Positions 25,774 through 33,504 of a stretch of 64,000 nucleotides of DNA are shown piece by piece. Every line of letters starts with the position of its first letter. Position 1 is the first letter of the stretch. The notes beneath the pieces are model-generated. The model was not told the DNA's origin, searched no databases, and saw only the letters and a list, made by a program, of their open reading frames with translations. A program made the translations under genes and the position numbers. Source of the DNA: Roseivirga thermotolerans. Its GTDB lineage: Bacteria; Bacteroidota; Bacteroidia; Cytophagales; Cyclobacteriaceae. The DNA is taken from contig NZ_BNAG01000001.1 of NCBI RefSeq assembly GCF_014653175.1, forward strand, positions 1,116,001-1,180,000. Reading direction: 5' to 3'.

Positions 25774-26805
25774 ATGGCAGCAGCAAAAGGTAGCACTAAA
25801 GCTAAAGCAAAAAAAGAGTCTAAGTTTTCGAAAGAGACTTACATGTTTTGGTACGAAAACATGCTTTTGCAGAGAAGGTTCGAGGAGAAAGCGGGAATGC
25901 TTTACGGCCAGCAGAAAATTAGAGGTTTTTGTCATTTATATATTGGGCAGGAAGCTTGTTCGAGCGGAGCAGTTACTGCTCTAAAGGAAGGCGATAAGTG
26001 GATTACCGCGTACAGAGACCATGGCCAGCCTTTGGCTCTGGGTTCTGACCCAAAGAAGGTTATGGCCGAACTTATGGCCAAAGCCACCGGAATTTCCAAA
26101 GGTAAGGGCGGATCTATGCACATGTTCGACAGAGAGAAAGGATTCTTTGGTGGACACGGAATAGTAGGTGGCCAGGTGCCGCTTGGAGCTGGTATTGCTT
26201 TTGCCGAGAAGTATAACAAAACCGATAACCTGTGTATCTGTATGATGGGTGATGGTGCCGTGCGTCAGGGAGCTTTTCATGAAGCACTCAATATGGCCAT
26301 GACCTGGAAGTTGCCCGTGATTTTTGTTATTGAAAACAACGGATATGCTATGGGTACTTCTGTGCAACGCACATCGAACGTAACAGAACTCTACACCCTG
26401 GGTGAGGCCTACGACATGCCATCTGCTCCGGTAGATGCCATGAATCCGGAAAATGTTCACGTGGCCGTGGAAGAGGCTGCCGATAGAGCCAGAAGAGGTG
26501 ATGGACCAACTTTGTTGGAGTTTAGAACCTACCGATACAAAGGGCATTCAATGTCGGATCCGGCTAAGTACAGAACCAAAGAGGAGCTGAACGAATATAA
26601 GGATCGTGACCCCATAGAATATGTGAAGTCTAAGATTCTTGAAAACAAGTGGGCCACCGAAAAGGAGCTCAAAGAAATAGACACTAAAATAAAGGCTCAG
26701 GTAGAAGAGTGTGTGAAGTTTGGAGAGGAGTCTCCTTATCCAGATCCTTCAGAAGCTTACAAAGATGTTTACGTTCAGGAAGATTACCCGTTCATCACTG
26801 AATAG
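25774..26805 (+). CDS. pdhA: Pyruvate dehydrogenase E1 component, alpha subunit
   Basis: A 343-residue thiamine-diphosphate enzyme subunit. The ThDP/Mg motif begins with GDGAVRQGAFHEALNMA (about residue 158) and ends at VIENNGYAMGT (about 188). Phosphorylation-loop-type sequence YRYKGHSMSDPAKYR lies near 257. A lysine-rich leader (residues 1-20) precedes the fold. It decarboxylates pyruvate as an alpha2beta2 enzyme with PdhB and passes the acetyl group to the E2 lipoyl domain. The beta subunit and pyruvate E2 genes are not adjacent here; lpdA lies about 3 kb downstream on the other strand. Confidence 0.93.
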   Translation: MAAAKGSTKAKAKKESKFSKETYMFWYENMLLQRRFEEKAGMLYGQQKIRGFCHLYIGQEACSSGAVTALKEGDKWITAYRDHGQPLALGSDPKKVMAELMAKATGISKGKGGSMHMFDREKGFFGGHGIVGGQVPLGAGIAFAEKYNKTDNLCICMMGDGAVRQGAFHEALNMAMTWKLPVIFVIENNGYAMGTSVQRTSNVTELYTLGEAYDMPSAPVDAMNPENVHVAVEEAADRARRGDGPTLLEFRTYRYKGHSMSDPAKYRTKEELNEYKDRDPIEYVKSKILENKWATEKELKEIDTKIKAQVEECVKFGEESPYPDPSEAYKDVYVQEDYPFITE

Positions 26806-26836
26806 GTTTTAACCCTTTGTTTTACAACAATTTCTT

Positions 26837-26844
26837 TATATTTG
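26837..26844 (+). promoter_or_regulatory. Consensus promoter (TATATTTG, with TTTG 17 bases upstream) for the TPR gene
   Basis: TATATTTG matches TAnnTTTG exactly; TTTG at 26816-26819 can serve as -33. It continues GCGACCTAATT, nearly the same as GCGGCCTAATT at the gltX promoter. Confidence 0.65.
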
Positions 26845-26864
26845 CGACCTAATTTTTGAGAGAG

Positions 26865-27551
26865 ATGGCGGAGAAAACTTCATCAGAAGGAAAAAGCACT
26901 AACAAGCCCGAAGGCACTATTGAAAAGTTCAAGAAAGAAGTAGGCCCGGTGGGTTTTGTGGGGGCAATCGTTGGTTTGGCAGTTATTGTATTGGCTAGTG
27001 GTATCTTCCTTTGGAATTACCGCACACAGCAGCGCAATATCGATGCTCAAAACGAAATTTTTCAGGCACAGTATTACTACGAGAGCGATAGCCTGGAGCT
27101 AGCACTTCTTGGCGATGGTAGAAACCTGGGCTTTTTGGACATTATGGATATTTACAGCGGAACAGAGGTAGCTAACTTGGCTCACTTCTATGCCGGTGCC
27201 AGCTACCTGAAGCAAAGAGACTTTGAAAAAGCTCTGGAATACTTAAAAGGATTCTCTACTTCTGAAATTTTGGTTCAGGGCAGGGCATACAGCCTTATTG
27301 GCGATGCCTACATGGAGTTAGGCAATTTTACAAAAGCTGCCGATAGCTATGAGAAAGCCGCTAACACAGTAGACGATTCGTATTTTTCTCCGGCATACTT
27401 ATTAAAGGCTTCACTGGCCCATGAAAAGGCCTCTGATCTTAAGGCCGCTATAGCCGCCTTAGATAAGATTGTAAAGGAGTATAAAAATGCTCCCGAAGTA
27501 ATGGAAGCACGAAAGCAGAAATCACGTTTGGAAGTCCTTGCCGGGCGTTAA
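26865..27551 (+). CDS. Membrane-anchored tetratricopeptide-repeat protein
   Basis: A 228-residue protein: a charged cytoplasmic start (residues 1-28), one TM (about 30-52, GAIVGLAVIVLASGIFLWNY), and a periplasmic part with TPR motifs (about 98-215; HFYAGASYLKQRDFEKALEY, then ALIGDAYMEL-type and SFSPAYLLKAS-type repeats). The layout resembles YfgM-type proteins that assist folding at the translocon, but no direct link is visible. The ATG at 26865 is used; nine bases upstream there is only a TTG in frame. It is followed by a strong terminator and then ribH. Confidence 0.85.
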   Translation: MAEKTSSEGKSTNKPEGTIEKFKKEVGPVGFVGAIVGLAVIVLASGIFLWNYRTQQRNIDAQNEIFQAQYYYESDSLELALLGDGRNLGFLDIMDIYSGTEVANLAHFYAGASYLKQRDFEKALEYLKGFSTSEILVQGRAYSLIGDAYMELGNFTKAADSYEKAANTVDDSYFSPAYLLKASLAHEKASDLKAAIAALDKIVKEYKNAPEVMEARKQKSRLEVLAGR

Positions 27552-27572
27552 TAAAAACAAAAAATTAACGAG

Positions 27573-27602
27573 AAAGGTAAGGCACATGTCTTACCTTTTT
27601 TT
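27573..27602 (+). terminator. Rho-independent terminator after the TPR gene
   Basis: AAAGGTAAG pairs with CTTACCTTT over an eight-base loop, followed by a T-run to 27602. It lies 22 bases after the stop and 13 bases before ribH. Confidence 0.85.
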
Positions 27603-27614
27603 ATTCATAAGAAA

Positions 27615-28091
27615 ATGGCATCTAACGAAAAAAACCTTAGCGAATACAGCAGCACAAACATAAAGCCCATTGGCGAACGTAAGTTTGCCATTGTGGTGTC
27701 TGAGTGGAACGAAGAAATTACAGAAGCGCTCTACCATGGAGCTTACAGTACGTTGATACAGCACGGAGCCTCTAAACAGAACATTATCAGAAAAAATGTT
27801 CCCGGAAGCTTTGAGCTGACACTGGGCGCACAATGGATGGCTCAAGATAACTCAATTGATGCAGTAATCTGTATTGGCTGTGTCATTCAGGGAGAAACGA
27901 AACATTTCGATTTTATATGCGATGCAGTGGCCCATGGCATTACCAATGTGTCGCTCAAGTATAATAAGCCGATAATTTTTGGTGTACTCACCCCCAACAC
28001 TAAGAAACAAGCGCTCGACAGATCAGGAGGTAAATATGGCAATAAGGGCGATGAAGCGGCCATAACCGCAATTAAAATGTTGGGCTTCTAA
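27615..28091 (+). CDS. ribH: 6,7-dimethyl-8-ribityllumazine synthase
   Basis: A 158-residue enzyme that makes the lumazine precursor of riboflavin from the ribityl-pyrimidine and dihydroxybutanone phosphate. Family motifs are VVSEWNEEI (about residues 29-37), VPGSFELTLGAQWMA (about 62-76), CIGCVIQGETKHFDFIC (about 87-103, including the catalytic histidine) and PIIFGVLTPNTKKQALDRSG (about 119-138). Length is typical. It is followed after 16 bases by aspartate kinase, so the two probably share a transcript. Confidence 0.95.
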   Translation: MASNEKNLSEYSSTNIKPIGERKFAIVVSEWNEEITEALYHGAYSTLIQHGASKQNIIRKNVPGSFELTLGAQWMAQDNSIDAVICIGCVIQGETKHFDFICDAVAHGITNVSLKYNKPIIFGVLTPNTKKQALDRSGGKYGNKGDEAAITAIKMLGF

Positions 28092-28107
28092 TTGTTTTCG
28101 AAAAACC

Positions 28108-29427
28108 ATGCAGGTATACAAATTTGGAGGAACTTCTGTGGGCAGGCCGGAGCGCATGCATGCAGTGGCCGATCTTATAACGAGAGACTCAGAGCGTAAG
28201 GTAGTGGTGCTATCGGCACTTTCAGGCACTACCAATAGTCTGGTGAGTATAGGCGAGTCTTTGGCGGCCGATAGACGAGAGGAGGCTTTGGAGAAGATCA
28301 ATTCACTAAGGCTACACTACAACCAGTTTATTCAGCAACTTCTTGGTACCGCAGAGAAACGGGCAGAGGCAGAGGAGGTAATTCACGAACACTTTGAATT
28401 TCTAAAAATAACGCTCAAAATATCGTTCAATGAAGCCCTGAGCAGAGATATTCTTGCCCAGGGTGAGCTAATGTCTACCAAGCTTTTCACCCTATTGTTA
28501 CAAGAGCGAAATATTGAGGTGCAGCTTTTACCGGCCTTGGAGTTTATGCGAACCAATGAGGACCATGAGCCTGATTTGGAGTATATCTCCAAGCACCTGC
28601 AGGCAAAGATCGACCAGTTTGCCAACTGTGGCCTGTTCATTACTCAGGGCTATATATGCAAAAACCACAAGGGAGAAATAGATAACCTTCAGCGTGGAGG
28701 AAGTGACTATACAGCCTCGTTAGTAGGGGCGGCTATTCGTGCCGATGAGGTGCAGATTTGGACGGATATTGATGGCATGCATAATAACGACCCTCGCGTG
28801 GTAGATAAGACCTATCCCATAGCGGAGCTGTCGTTCGATGAAGCGGCTGAGCTGGCTTACTTTGGAGCCAAAATATTGCATCCGGCATCGATCTGGCCTG
28901 CTCAAAAATATGGAATCCCGGTCAAGCTGCTCAACACCATGCAGCCCGAGGCCAAAGGAACAGTGATCAGCACCTCCACCATTTCGGCCGATGTCAAAGC
29001 TGTGGCGGCTAAGGATGGTATTACTGCTATAAAAGTGAAGTCTACCCGAATGCTTCTGGCCTATGGTTTTCTGCGTAGAATTTTCGAGATATTCGAGAAA
29101 TACAAAACACCTATAGATATGATCACCACCTCTGAGGTGGCCGTTTCGGTAACTATAGATCACGATGAGTTTTTAGACAAGATTGTGGCAGAGCTAAGTC
29201 AGTTTGGACAGGTGGAAGTTGACAAAGGCCAAACTATAATTTGCATTGTGGGTAATTTTGTGGCCGAACAGAAGGGTATAGTGAGCAATATATTCGATGC
29301 CCTAAAGGATACCCCTATCCGAATGATTTCTTATGGGGGCAGCAGACACAATATTTCATTACTGACTGATAGTACTAATAAAGAACATGCACTTAAAGTC
29401 TTGAATCAACATTTATTTAACCTGTAA
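28108..29427 (+). CDS. Aspartate kinase (monofunctional)
   Basis: A 439-residue enzyme phosphorylating aspartate, the first step to lysine/diaminopimelate, threonine and methionine. KFGGTSVGRPERM starts the kinase domain (residues 5-17), GGSDYTASLVGAAI marks the nucleotide/aspartate region (about 197-210), and IWTDIDGMHNNDPRVV follows. The C-terminal third has two ACT domains (about 305-439) with TSEVAVSVTIDHD, suggesting feedback control by amino acids, probably lysine. No homoserine dehydrogenase domain is fused. Ends before a strong terminator. Confidence 0.93.
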   Translation: MQVYKFGGTSVGRPERMHAVADLITRDSERKVVVLSALSGTTNSLVSIGESLAADRREEALEKINSLRLHYNQFIQQLLGTAEKRAEAEEVIHEHFEFLKITLKISFNEALSRDILAQGELMSTKLFTLLLQERNIEVQLLPALEFMRTNEDHEPDLEYISKHLQAKIDQFANCGLFITQGYICKNHKGEIDNLQRGGSDYTASLVGAAIRADEVQIWTDIDGMHNNDPRVVDKTYPIAELSFDEAAELAYFGAKILHPASIWPAQKYGIPVKLLNTMQPEAKGTVISTSTISADVKAVAAKDGITAIKVKSTRMLLAYGFLRRIFEIFEKYKTPIDMITTSEVAVSVTIDHDEFLDKIVAELSQFGQVEVDKGQTIICIVGNFVAEQKGIVSNIFDALKDTPIRMISYGGSRHNISLLTDSTNKEHALKVLNQHLFNL

Positions 29428-29471
29428 TCTCATATTGGGAATTTAGTCCATATTGGGTTTTTAGGAAGCTG

Positions 29472-29508
29472 AAAAAAGAGTATGTCTGATAGGCATACTC
29501 TTTTTTTT
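29472..29508 (+). terminator. Rho-independent terminator after aspartate kinase
   Basis: AAAAAAGAGTATG (29472-29484) pairs with CATACTCTTTTTT (29494-29506), nine-base loop, then more T. The A-run on the other side lets it work in both directions. Confidence 0.88.
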
Positions 29509-29652
29509 GTTTTGAAATATCTGGCGTTAACTATCTAATAATCAGTCGACTGGGTTTTCTTGAGCTTAAGGTGATTACCAAGATTGTGCAGAAGAACTCA
29601 TTGGGCAAAATGTGGAAGGGCCTTTGTAATAAGTTTTGGAAAGACCAGAACT

Positions 29653-30096
29653 ATGAAAAAAATTATCGCTCTTTTAACCTTACTTGTTGCCGCATTTTCA
29701 TGCGCTAACGAGACATATCTCTTTGCCGATAAAAAGCAAGAAGAGGCACTGGCACAGCACAGCCAGGCACTTTTGGGTCGGTGGGCTCCTGAGAAGGCTC
29801 CTAACGACCAGTTTATGGTTGGGTTTAAACAGGTAGAAGAAGGCATGGCCTTGCAGACGCCATCGGGAACTAAAATGGTTCAGAATATTCAACCGGTTGG
29901 AGCATTGGGCCTGGCTATTCATTTGACTGATGGTAATGTGAGCCGTAAGGTTATGGCGCAGTTCACTTCTTACCAACGCACTACTTTGGTGCTCATGAAT
30001 ACTGAAGGATTAGACCTGGGAATAGGCTCTCAATACCCTCTTGTATTGCGCAAAACAAAAGAGGAGACCGTTACTACAGCCTCCTCTATGAAGTAA
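29653..30096 (+). CDS. Small predicted lipoprotein, function unknown
   Basis: A 147-residue protein with a lipoprotein signal (MKKIIALLTLLVAAFSC, cysteine at 17). The mature part contains two glycine-containing beta-type segments and no motif I recognise. The ATG at 29653 is chosen because it begins the signal peptide; the frame is open back to 29584 but through sequence unlike a coding start. It stands alone between the terminator of aspartate kinase and the convergent lpdA gene. The size and beta content would fit a lipocalin-like or DUF-type periplasmic protein, but that is a guess. Confidence 0.7.
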   Translation: MKKIIALLTLLVAAFSCANETYLFADKKQEEALAQHSQALLGRWAPEKAPNDQFMVGFKQVEEGMALQTPSGTKMVQNIQPVGALGLAIHLTDGNVSRKVMAQFTSYQRTTLVLMNTEGLDLGIGSQYPLVLRKTKEETVTTASSMK

Positions 30097-30113
30097 GTTG
30101 GTTTTATGTGGCC

Positions 30114-31514
30114 TTAAATATGCAGCGCTCTGTTGTCGGTGGCTGCCAAACAGGCCTCTTTAAACGCTTCGGTGTAAGTTGGATGCGCATGAGACATGCG
30201 GCCAATGTCTTCTGCACTGGCTCTGTATTCCATGGCCACTACGGCTTCTGCAATCATATCGGCTGTTCTTGGGCCAATCATATGAACACCGAGAATCTCA
30301 TCGGTGTTTTTGTCGGCCAGCACTTTCACAAGTCCATCAGTATCCATAGAGGCTCTGGCTCTGCCCGATGCCTTGAAAGGGAATGATCCTGTTTTGTACG
30401 CAATGCCTTTCTCTTTGAGTTGCTCTTCGGTGTAGCCTACAGCGGCTACTTCAGGCCAGGTATATACCACCCCTGGAATCAGGTTGTAGTTAATGTGTGG
30501 CTTTTGCCCGGCCATTACTTCTGCTACAAACGAACCTTCTTCTTCAGCCTTGTGAGCGAGCATAGCCCCTTTAATTACATCGCCAATAGCATAAATGTTA
30601 TCGGCAGAAGTTTTGAGGTGCTCGTCTACTTCTATTCTGCCTCTGTCGTCTGTTTTGATCCCCACATTTTCTAGTCCTAAACCTTCAGTGTAAGGCTTTC
30701 GGCCTATAGAAACCAGGCAATAGTCGCCTTTAATTTCTACAGTTTCACCCTTTTTGTTCTCGGCCTTTACCGTTACCGTTTTGGCGGTGCTCTTTACCTC
30801 AGTTACTTTATGACCCAAATAGAAGTTGAAGCCTAGCTTCTTCAGCGACTTCTTTAGTTCTTTTCCCATAGTGCTGTCCATAGAAGGAATGATCTCATCC
30901 ATAAACTCAACCACAGAAACTTCAGCTCCTAGTCTGCCATAAACCGAGCCCAGCTCCATACCAATTACTCCACCACCAATCACAATCATGTGTTTTGGCA
31001 CTTCTTTGAGTTCAAGGGCTTCGGTAGAGGTAATGATTCTTTTCTTGTCAATTTCTATAAAGGGAAGAGAGGCGGGTTTAGAACCGGTGGCAATAATTAC
31101 CTTATCAGTTTCCACAGTGGTTTCTTTGCCTTCCTTATCGGTAACTTTAATATGCGTTTTGTCTATGAACGAACCCAGGCCGTGGTGCACGTCTACTTTG
31201 TTTTTCTTCATTAAAAAAGAAATGCCATTCACATTGTCCTTTACCACCCCTCTTTTGCGCTCAATCATTTGATCGAGATTTACCTTTAGATTGTCTAACT
31301 CAATACCGTGTGTCTTAAAGGTATGGGCAGCGTTGTGGTAATGCTCGGAAGAATCGAGTAGAGCTTTGGAGGGTATACAGCCTACATTCAGGCAGGTTCC
31401 ACCAAGCGTATCGTATTTTTCTATGATGGCAGTTTTCATGCCTAGCTGAGCGCATCGGATTGCTGCTACATATCCACCAGGGCCTGAACCAATAACTGTT
31501 ACATCGTATTTCAT
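30114..31514 (-). CDS. lpdA: Dihydrolipoyl dehydrogenase (E3)
   Basis: A 466-residue flavoprotein that reoxidises the dihydrolipoyl groups of 2-oxo-acid dehydrogenase complexes with NAD. FAD-binding GSGPGGYVAAIRCA lies at residues 9-22, the redox disulfide is CLNVGC (41-46), NAD-binding GGGVIGMELGSVYGRLGAE is near 180-198, and the active-site HAHPTYTEAFKEA is near the C-terminus. The start at 31514 (MKYDVTV) is used; an upstream in-frame ATG at 31592 adds 26 residues not typical of the family. It lies downstream of odhB-sucA on the same strand, separated by the broken four-helix-bundle gene, and probably serves both the pyruvate and 2-oxoglutarate complexes. Confidence 0.95.
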   Translation of the reverse strand: MKYDVTVIGSGPGGYVAAIRCAQLGMKTAIIEKYDTLGGTCLNVGCIPSKALLDSSEHYHNAAHTFKTHGIELDNLKVNLDQMIERKRGVVKDNVNGISFLMKKNKVDVHHGLGSFIDKTHIKVTDKEGKETTVETDKVIIATGSKPASLPFIEIDKKRIITSTEALELKEVPKHMIVIGGGVIGMELGSVYGRLGAEVSVVEFMDEIIPSMDSTMGKELKKSLKKLGFNFYLGHKVTEVKSTAKTVTVKAENKKGETVEIKGDYCLVSIGRKPYTEGLGLENVGIKTDDRGRIEVDEHLKTSADNIYAIGDVIKGAMLAHKAEEEGSFVAEVMAGQKPHINYNLIPGVVYTWPEVAAVGYTEEQLKEKGIAYKTGSFPFKASGRARASMDTDGLVKVLADKNTDEILGVHMIGPRTADMIAEAVVAMEYRASAEDIGRMSHAHPTYTEAFKEACLAATDNRALHI

Positions 31515-31608
31515 ATTGTCGTATTTAGTTCTAAGTACATTGTACTTAGATGGGTTTGTTTTTGAGACTTTTTGTCGTTCGAACAAGCTCATTAGTTCTT
31601 TGGAGAAC

Positions 31609-31898
31609 TTACGTTGCGTCTCCCGTTAGAAACCTGAGCCTTTCGGCTATGATTAGTTCTGTTTCTACTCTAAAGTAGAATTCTGGGCTAATCCATTAAG
31701 CTGGTCGAGTTCTTCACCTGAACTACCGCCAGCACCTTTTGCAATCTTTAATGAAGCTGACAAGGCAGCTCTTTTGATTTGACTCGTTAGCCTAATCCTT
31801 TCATTATCACGAATGTGCCCGTTCAGGGTATAAACTTCAACCGTTAGGGTTGTTACTTTTTCTAAACAGCCACTCCATGTTTTTGTGTATGTGTTCAT
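31609..31898 (-). pseudogene. Degraded four-helix-bundle protein gene (S23/IVS family)
   Basis: The frame from 31898 encodes a four-helix-bundle protein of the 23S rRNA intervening-sequence family: RIRLTSQIKRAALSASLKIA corresponds to the family's E-x-x-L-x-x-Q-I-R-R-A-A-x-S-I-x-x-N-I-A-E-G. It stops early at 31665-31667 (TAG) after ...NSTLE. The shifted frame immediately continues the family pattern as VETELIIAERLRFL before stopping at 31609-31611. A one-base deletion near 31668 explains the break. The conserved NIAEG is also altered (KIAKG) and the C-terminal helix is lost. It lies between odhB and lpdA, and both neighbours look intact. Probably non-functional. Confidence 0.7.
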
Positions 31899-31941
31899 GG
31901 ATTTATATCTGCCGGCCGGGCCAGGTATCAGATAATCCAGG

Positions 31942-33492
31942 CTAAACACCGAGCAACAGTCTGGTTGGGTCTTCCAACAATTCTTTCACTCTTACAAGGA
32001 AGCTCACTGACTCACGACCATCAATGATTCTGTGATCATAAGAAAGAGCTACATACATAATAGGTAGGATTTTTACCTCGCCATTAACCGCCATGGGCCG
32101 CTCCACAATGTTGTGCATACCAAGTATGGCCGACTGAGGAGCATTAATGATTGGAGTAGATAGCATAGAGCCAAAGATTCCTCCATTGGTAATGGTAAAG
32201 GTTCCTCCGGTCATTTCATCGATAGTAAGCTTATTGTCACGGGCTTTGGTAGCTAATCTTACCACTTCTTTTTCTATCTGGTCAAAGCTTAAGGTTTCTG
32301 CATTTCTTATAACAGGAACCATCAATCCTTTTGGAGCCGATACGGCAATGGAAACGTCTACGTAGTCGTGGTAAACTATTTCATCGCCATTAATTTGAGC
32401 GTTTACGGCAGGCCATTCTTTCAGGGCCATCGTAACGGCTTTGGTGAAGAAAGACATAAAGCCAAGGTTTACCTCATACTTCTCCTTGAACTTCTCCTTG
32501 TATTGCTTTCTCAAATCCATAATGGGCTTCATGTTCACCTCGTTGAAGGTGGTGAGCATAGCGGTTTCGTTTTTCACAGAAACCAGCCTTCTGGAAACCG
32601 TCTTTCTTAGCGAAGACATTTTTTCCCTTCTTTCCCCTCTTCCTTCAGTGCTATGGGCAATGCTGGTAGAAGTACCGGCTGTGCTTGGTTGCTTCGGAGC
32701 TTCTTTGGAAGGAGCTTTGGCGTTTTCTGCGTCTTCTTTGGTAATACGGCCGTCTTTACCTGTGCCTTTAATTTGAGAGGCATCGAGGCCTCTTTCGGCA
32801 ATAATCTTGGCAGCTGCCGGAGAAGCATGACCGGTGGCATAACTTTCTTTAGAAGGTGCTCCAGATTGATTTGCTGAACTGTTTTCCTGGCTGTCTTTAT
32901 TTCCGGAAGAACTAGCCGGAGCTCCCCCTTCAGTTACTTCTATTTTGCAAATGAGTGCGCCAATTTCCAGTGTAGAGCCTTCCTCTGCAACTATTCTTAA
33001 AATACCATTGGCTTCGGCCGGAAGCTCAAAAGTGGCTTTGTCTGAATCAACTTCAGCAATTACTTCATCAAGCTCCACATAGTCTCCATCACTCTTAAGC
33101 CAACTGGAGATGGTTACTTCTGAAATGGATTCTCCAACAGTTGGTACCGTCATTTCCTTTATTTCTCCGGTAGACTTTGGTCCTGCGGAAGAATCCTGAG
33201 CCTGAGAAGATGAACCAGAGGTCTCTTCTTTAGAAGAGCTGCTGCTATTTCCCTGGGCTTCTGTGTCAATCAGGCAAACCACCTCTCCGATTTCAAGGGT
33301 AGCTCCTTCTTCGGCTTTGATGGTTAGTTTACCCGCTGCTTCCGCATTCAGTTCGAAAGTAGCTTTGTCTGATTCCAGTTCGCAGATGACTTCGTCCATT
33401 TCTACAAAGTCTCCATCCTTTTTAAACCATTGTGCAATGGTTACTTCTGTGATCGATTCGCCAACGGCAGGAATTTTTATTTCCAAACTCAT
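31942..33492 (-). CDS. odhB: 2-oxoglutarate dehydrogenase E2 (dihydrolipoyl succinyltransferase) with two lipoyl domains
   Basis: A 516-residue protein. Lipoyl domain 1 covers residues 1-78 with lipoyl lysine in ESDKATFE (K43); a Ser/Gly/Glu linker follows; lipoyl domain 2 covers about 112-188 with [11 protein letters not shown] (lysine near 152). The peripheral-subunit-binding domain is at about 222-258 ([16 protein letters not shown]). The catalytic domain (about 290-516) ends with [15 protein letters not shown] containing the active-site histidine. It transfers succinyl groups to CoA. Assignment to the 2-oxoglutarate complex rests on the adjacent sucA gene, 12 bases upstream. Two lipoyl domains, rather than the single one in E. 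coli SucB, is a notable feature. Confidence 0.92.
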   Translation of the reverse strand: MSLEIKIPAVGESITEVTIAQWFKKDGDFVEMDEVICELESDKATFELNAEAAGKLTIKAEEGATLEIGEVVCLIDTEAQGNSSSSSKEETSGSSSQAQDSSAGPKSTGEIKEMTVPTVGESISEVTISSWLKSDGDYVELDEVIAEVDSDKATFELPAEANGILRIVAEEGSTLEIGALICKIEVTEGGAPASSSGNKDSQENSSANQSGAPSKESYATGHASPAAAKIIAERGLDASQIKGTGKDGRITKEDAENAKAPSKEAPKQPSTAGTSTSIAHSTEGRGERREKMSSLRKTVSRRLVSVKNETAMLTTFNEVNMKPIMDLRKQYKEKFKEKYEVNLGFMSFFTKAVTMALKEWPAVNAQINGDEIVYHDYVDVSIAVSAPKGLMVPVIRNAETLSFDQIEKEVVRLATKARDNKLTIDEMTGGTFTITNGGIFGSMLSTPIINAPQSAILGMHNIVERPMAVNGEVKILPIMYVALSYDHRIIDGRESVSFLVRVKELLEDPTRLLLGV

Positions 33493-33504
33493 GATGCTAA
33501 TATT

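Noticed and set aside
31515-31592. N-terminal extension of lpdA to 31592
   Set aside because: The added 26 residues are not part of the dihydrolipoyl dehydrogenase fold, and MKYDVTVIGSGPGG is the usual family start.
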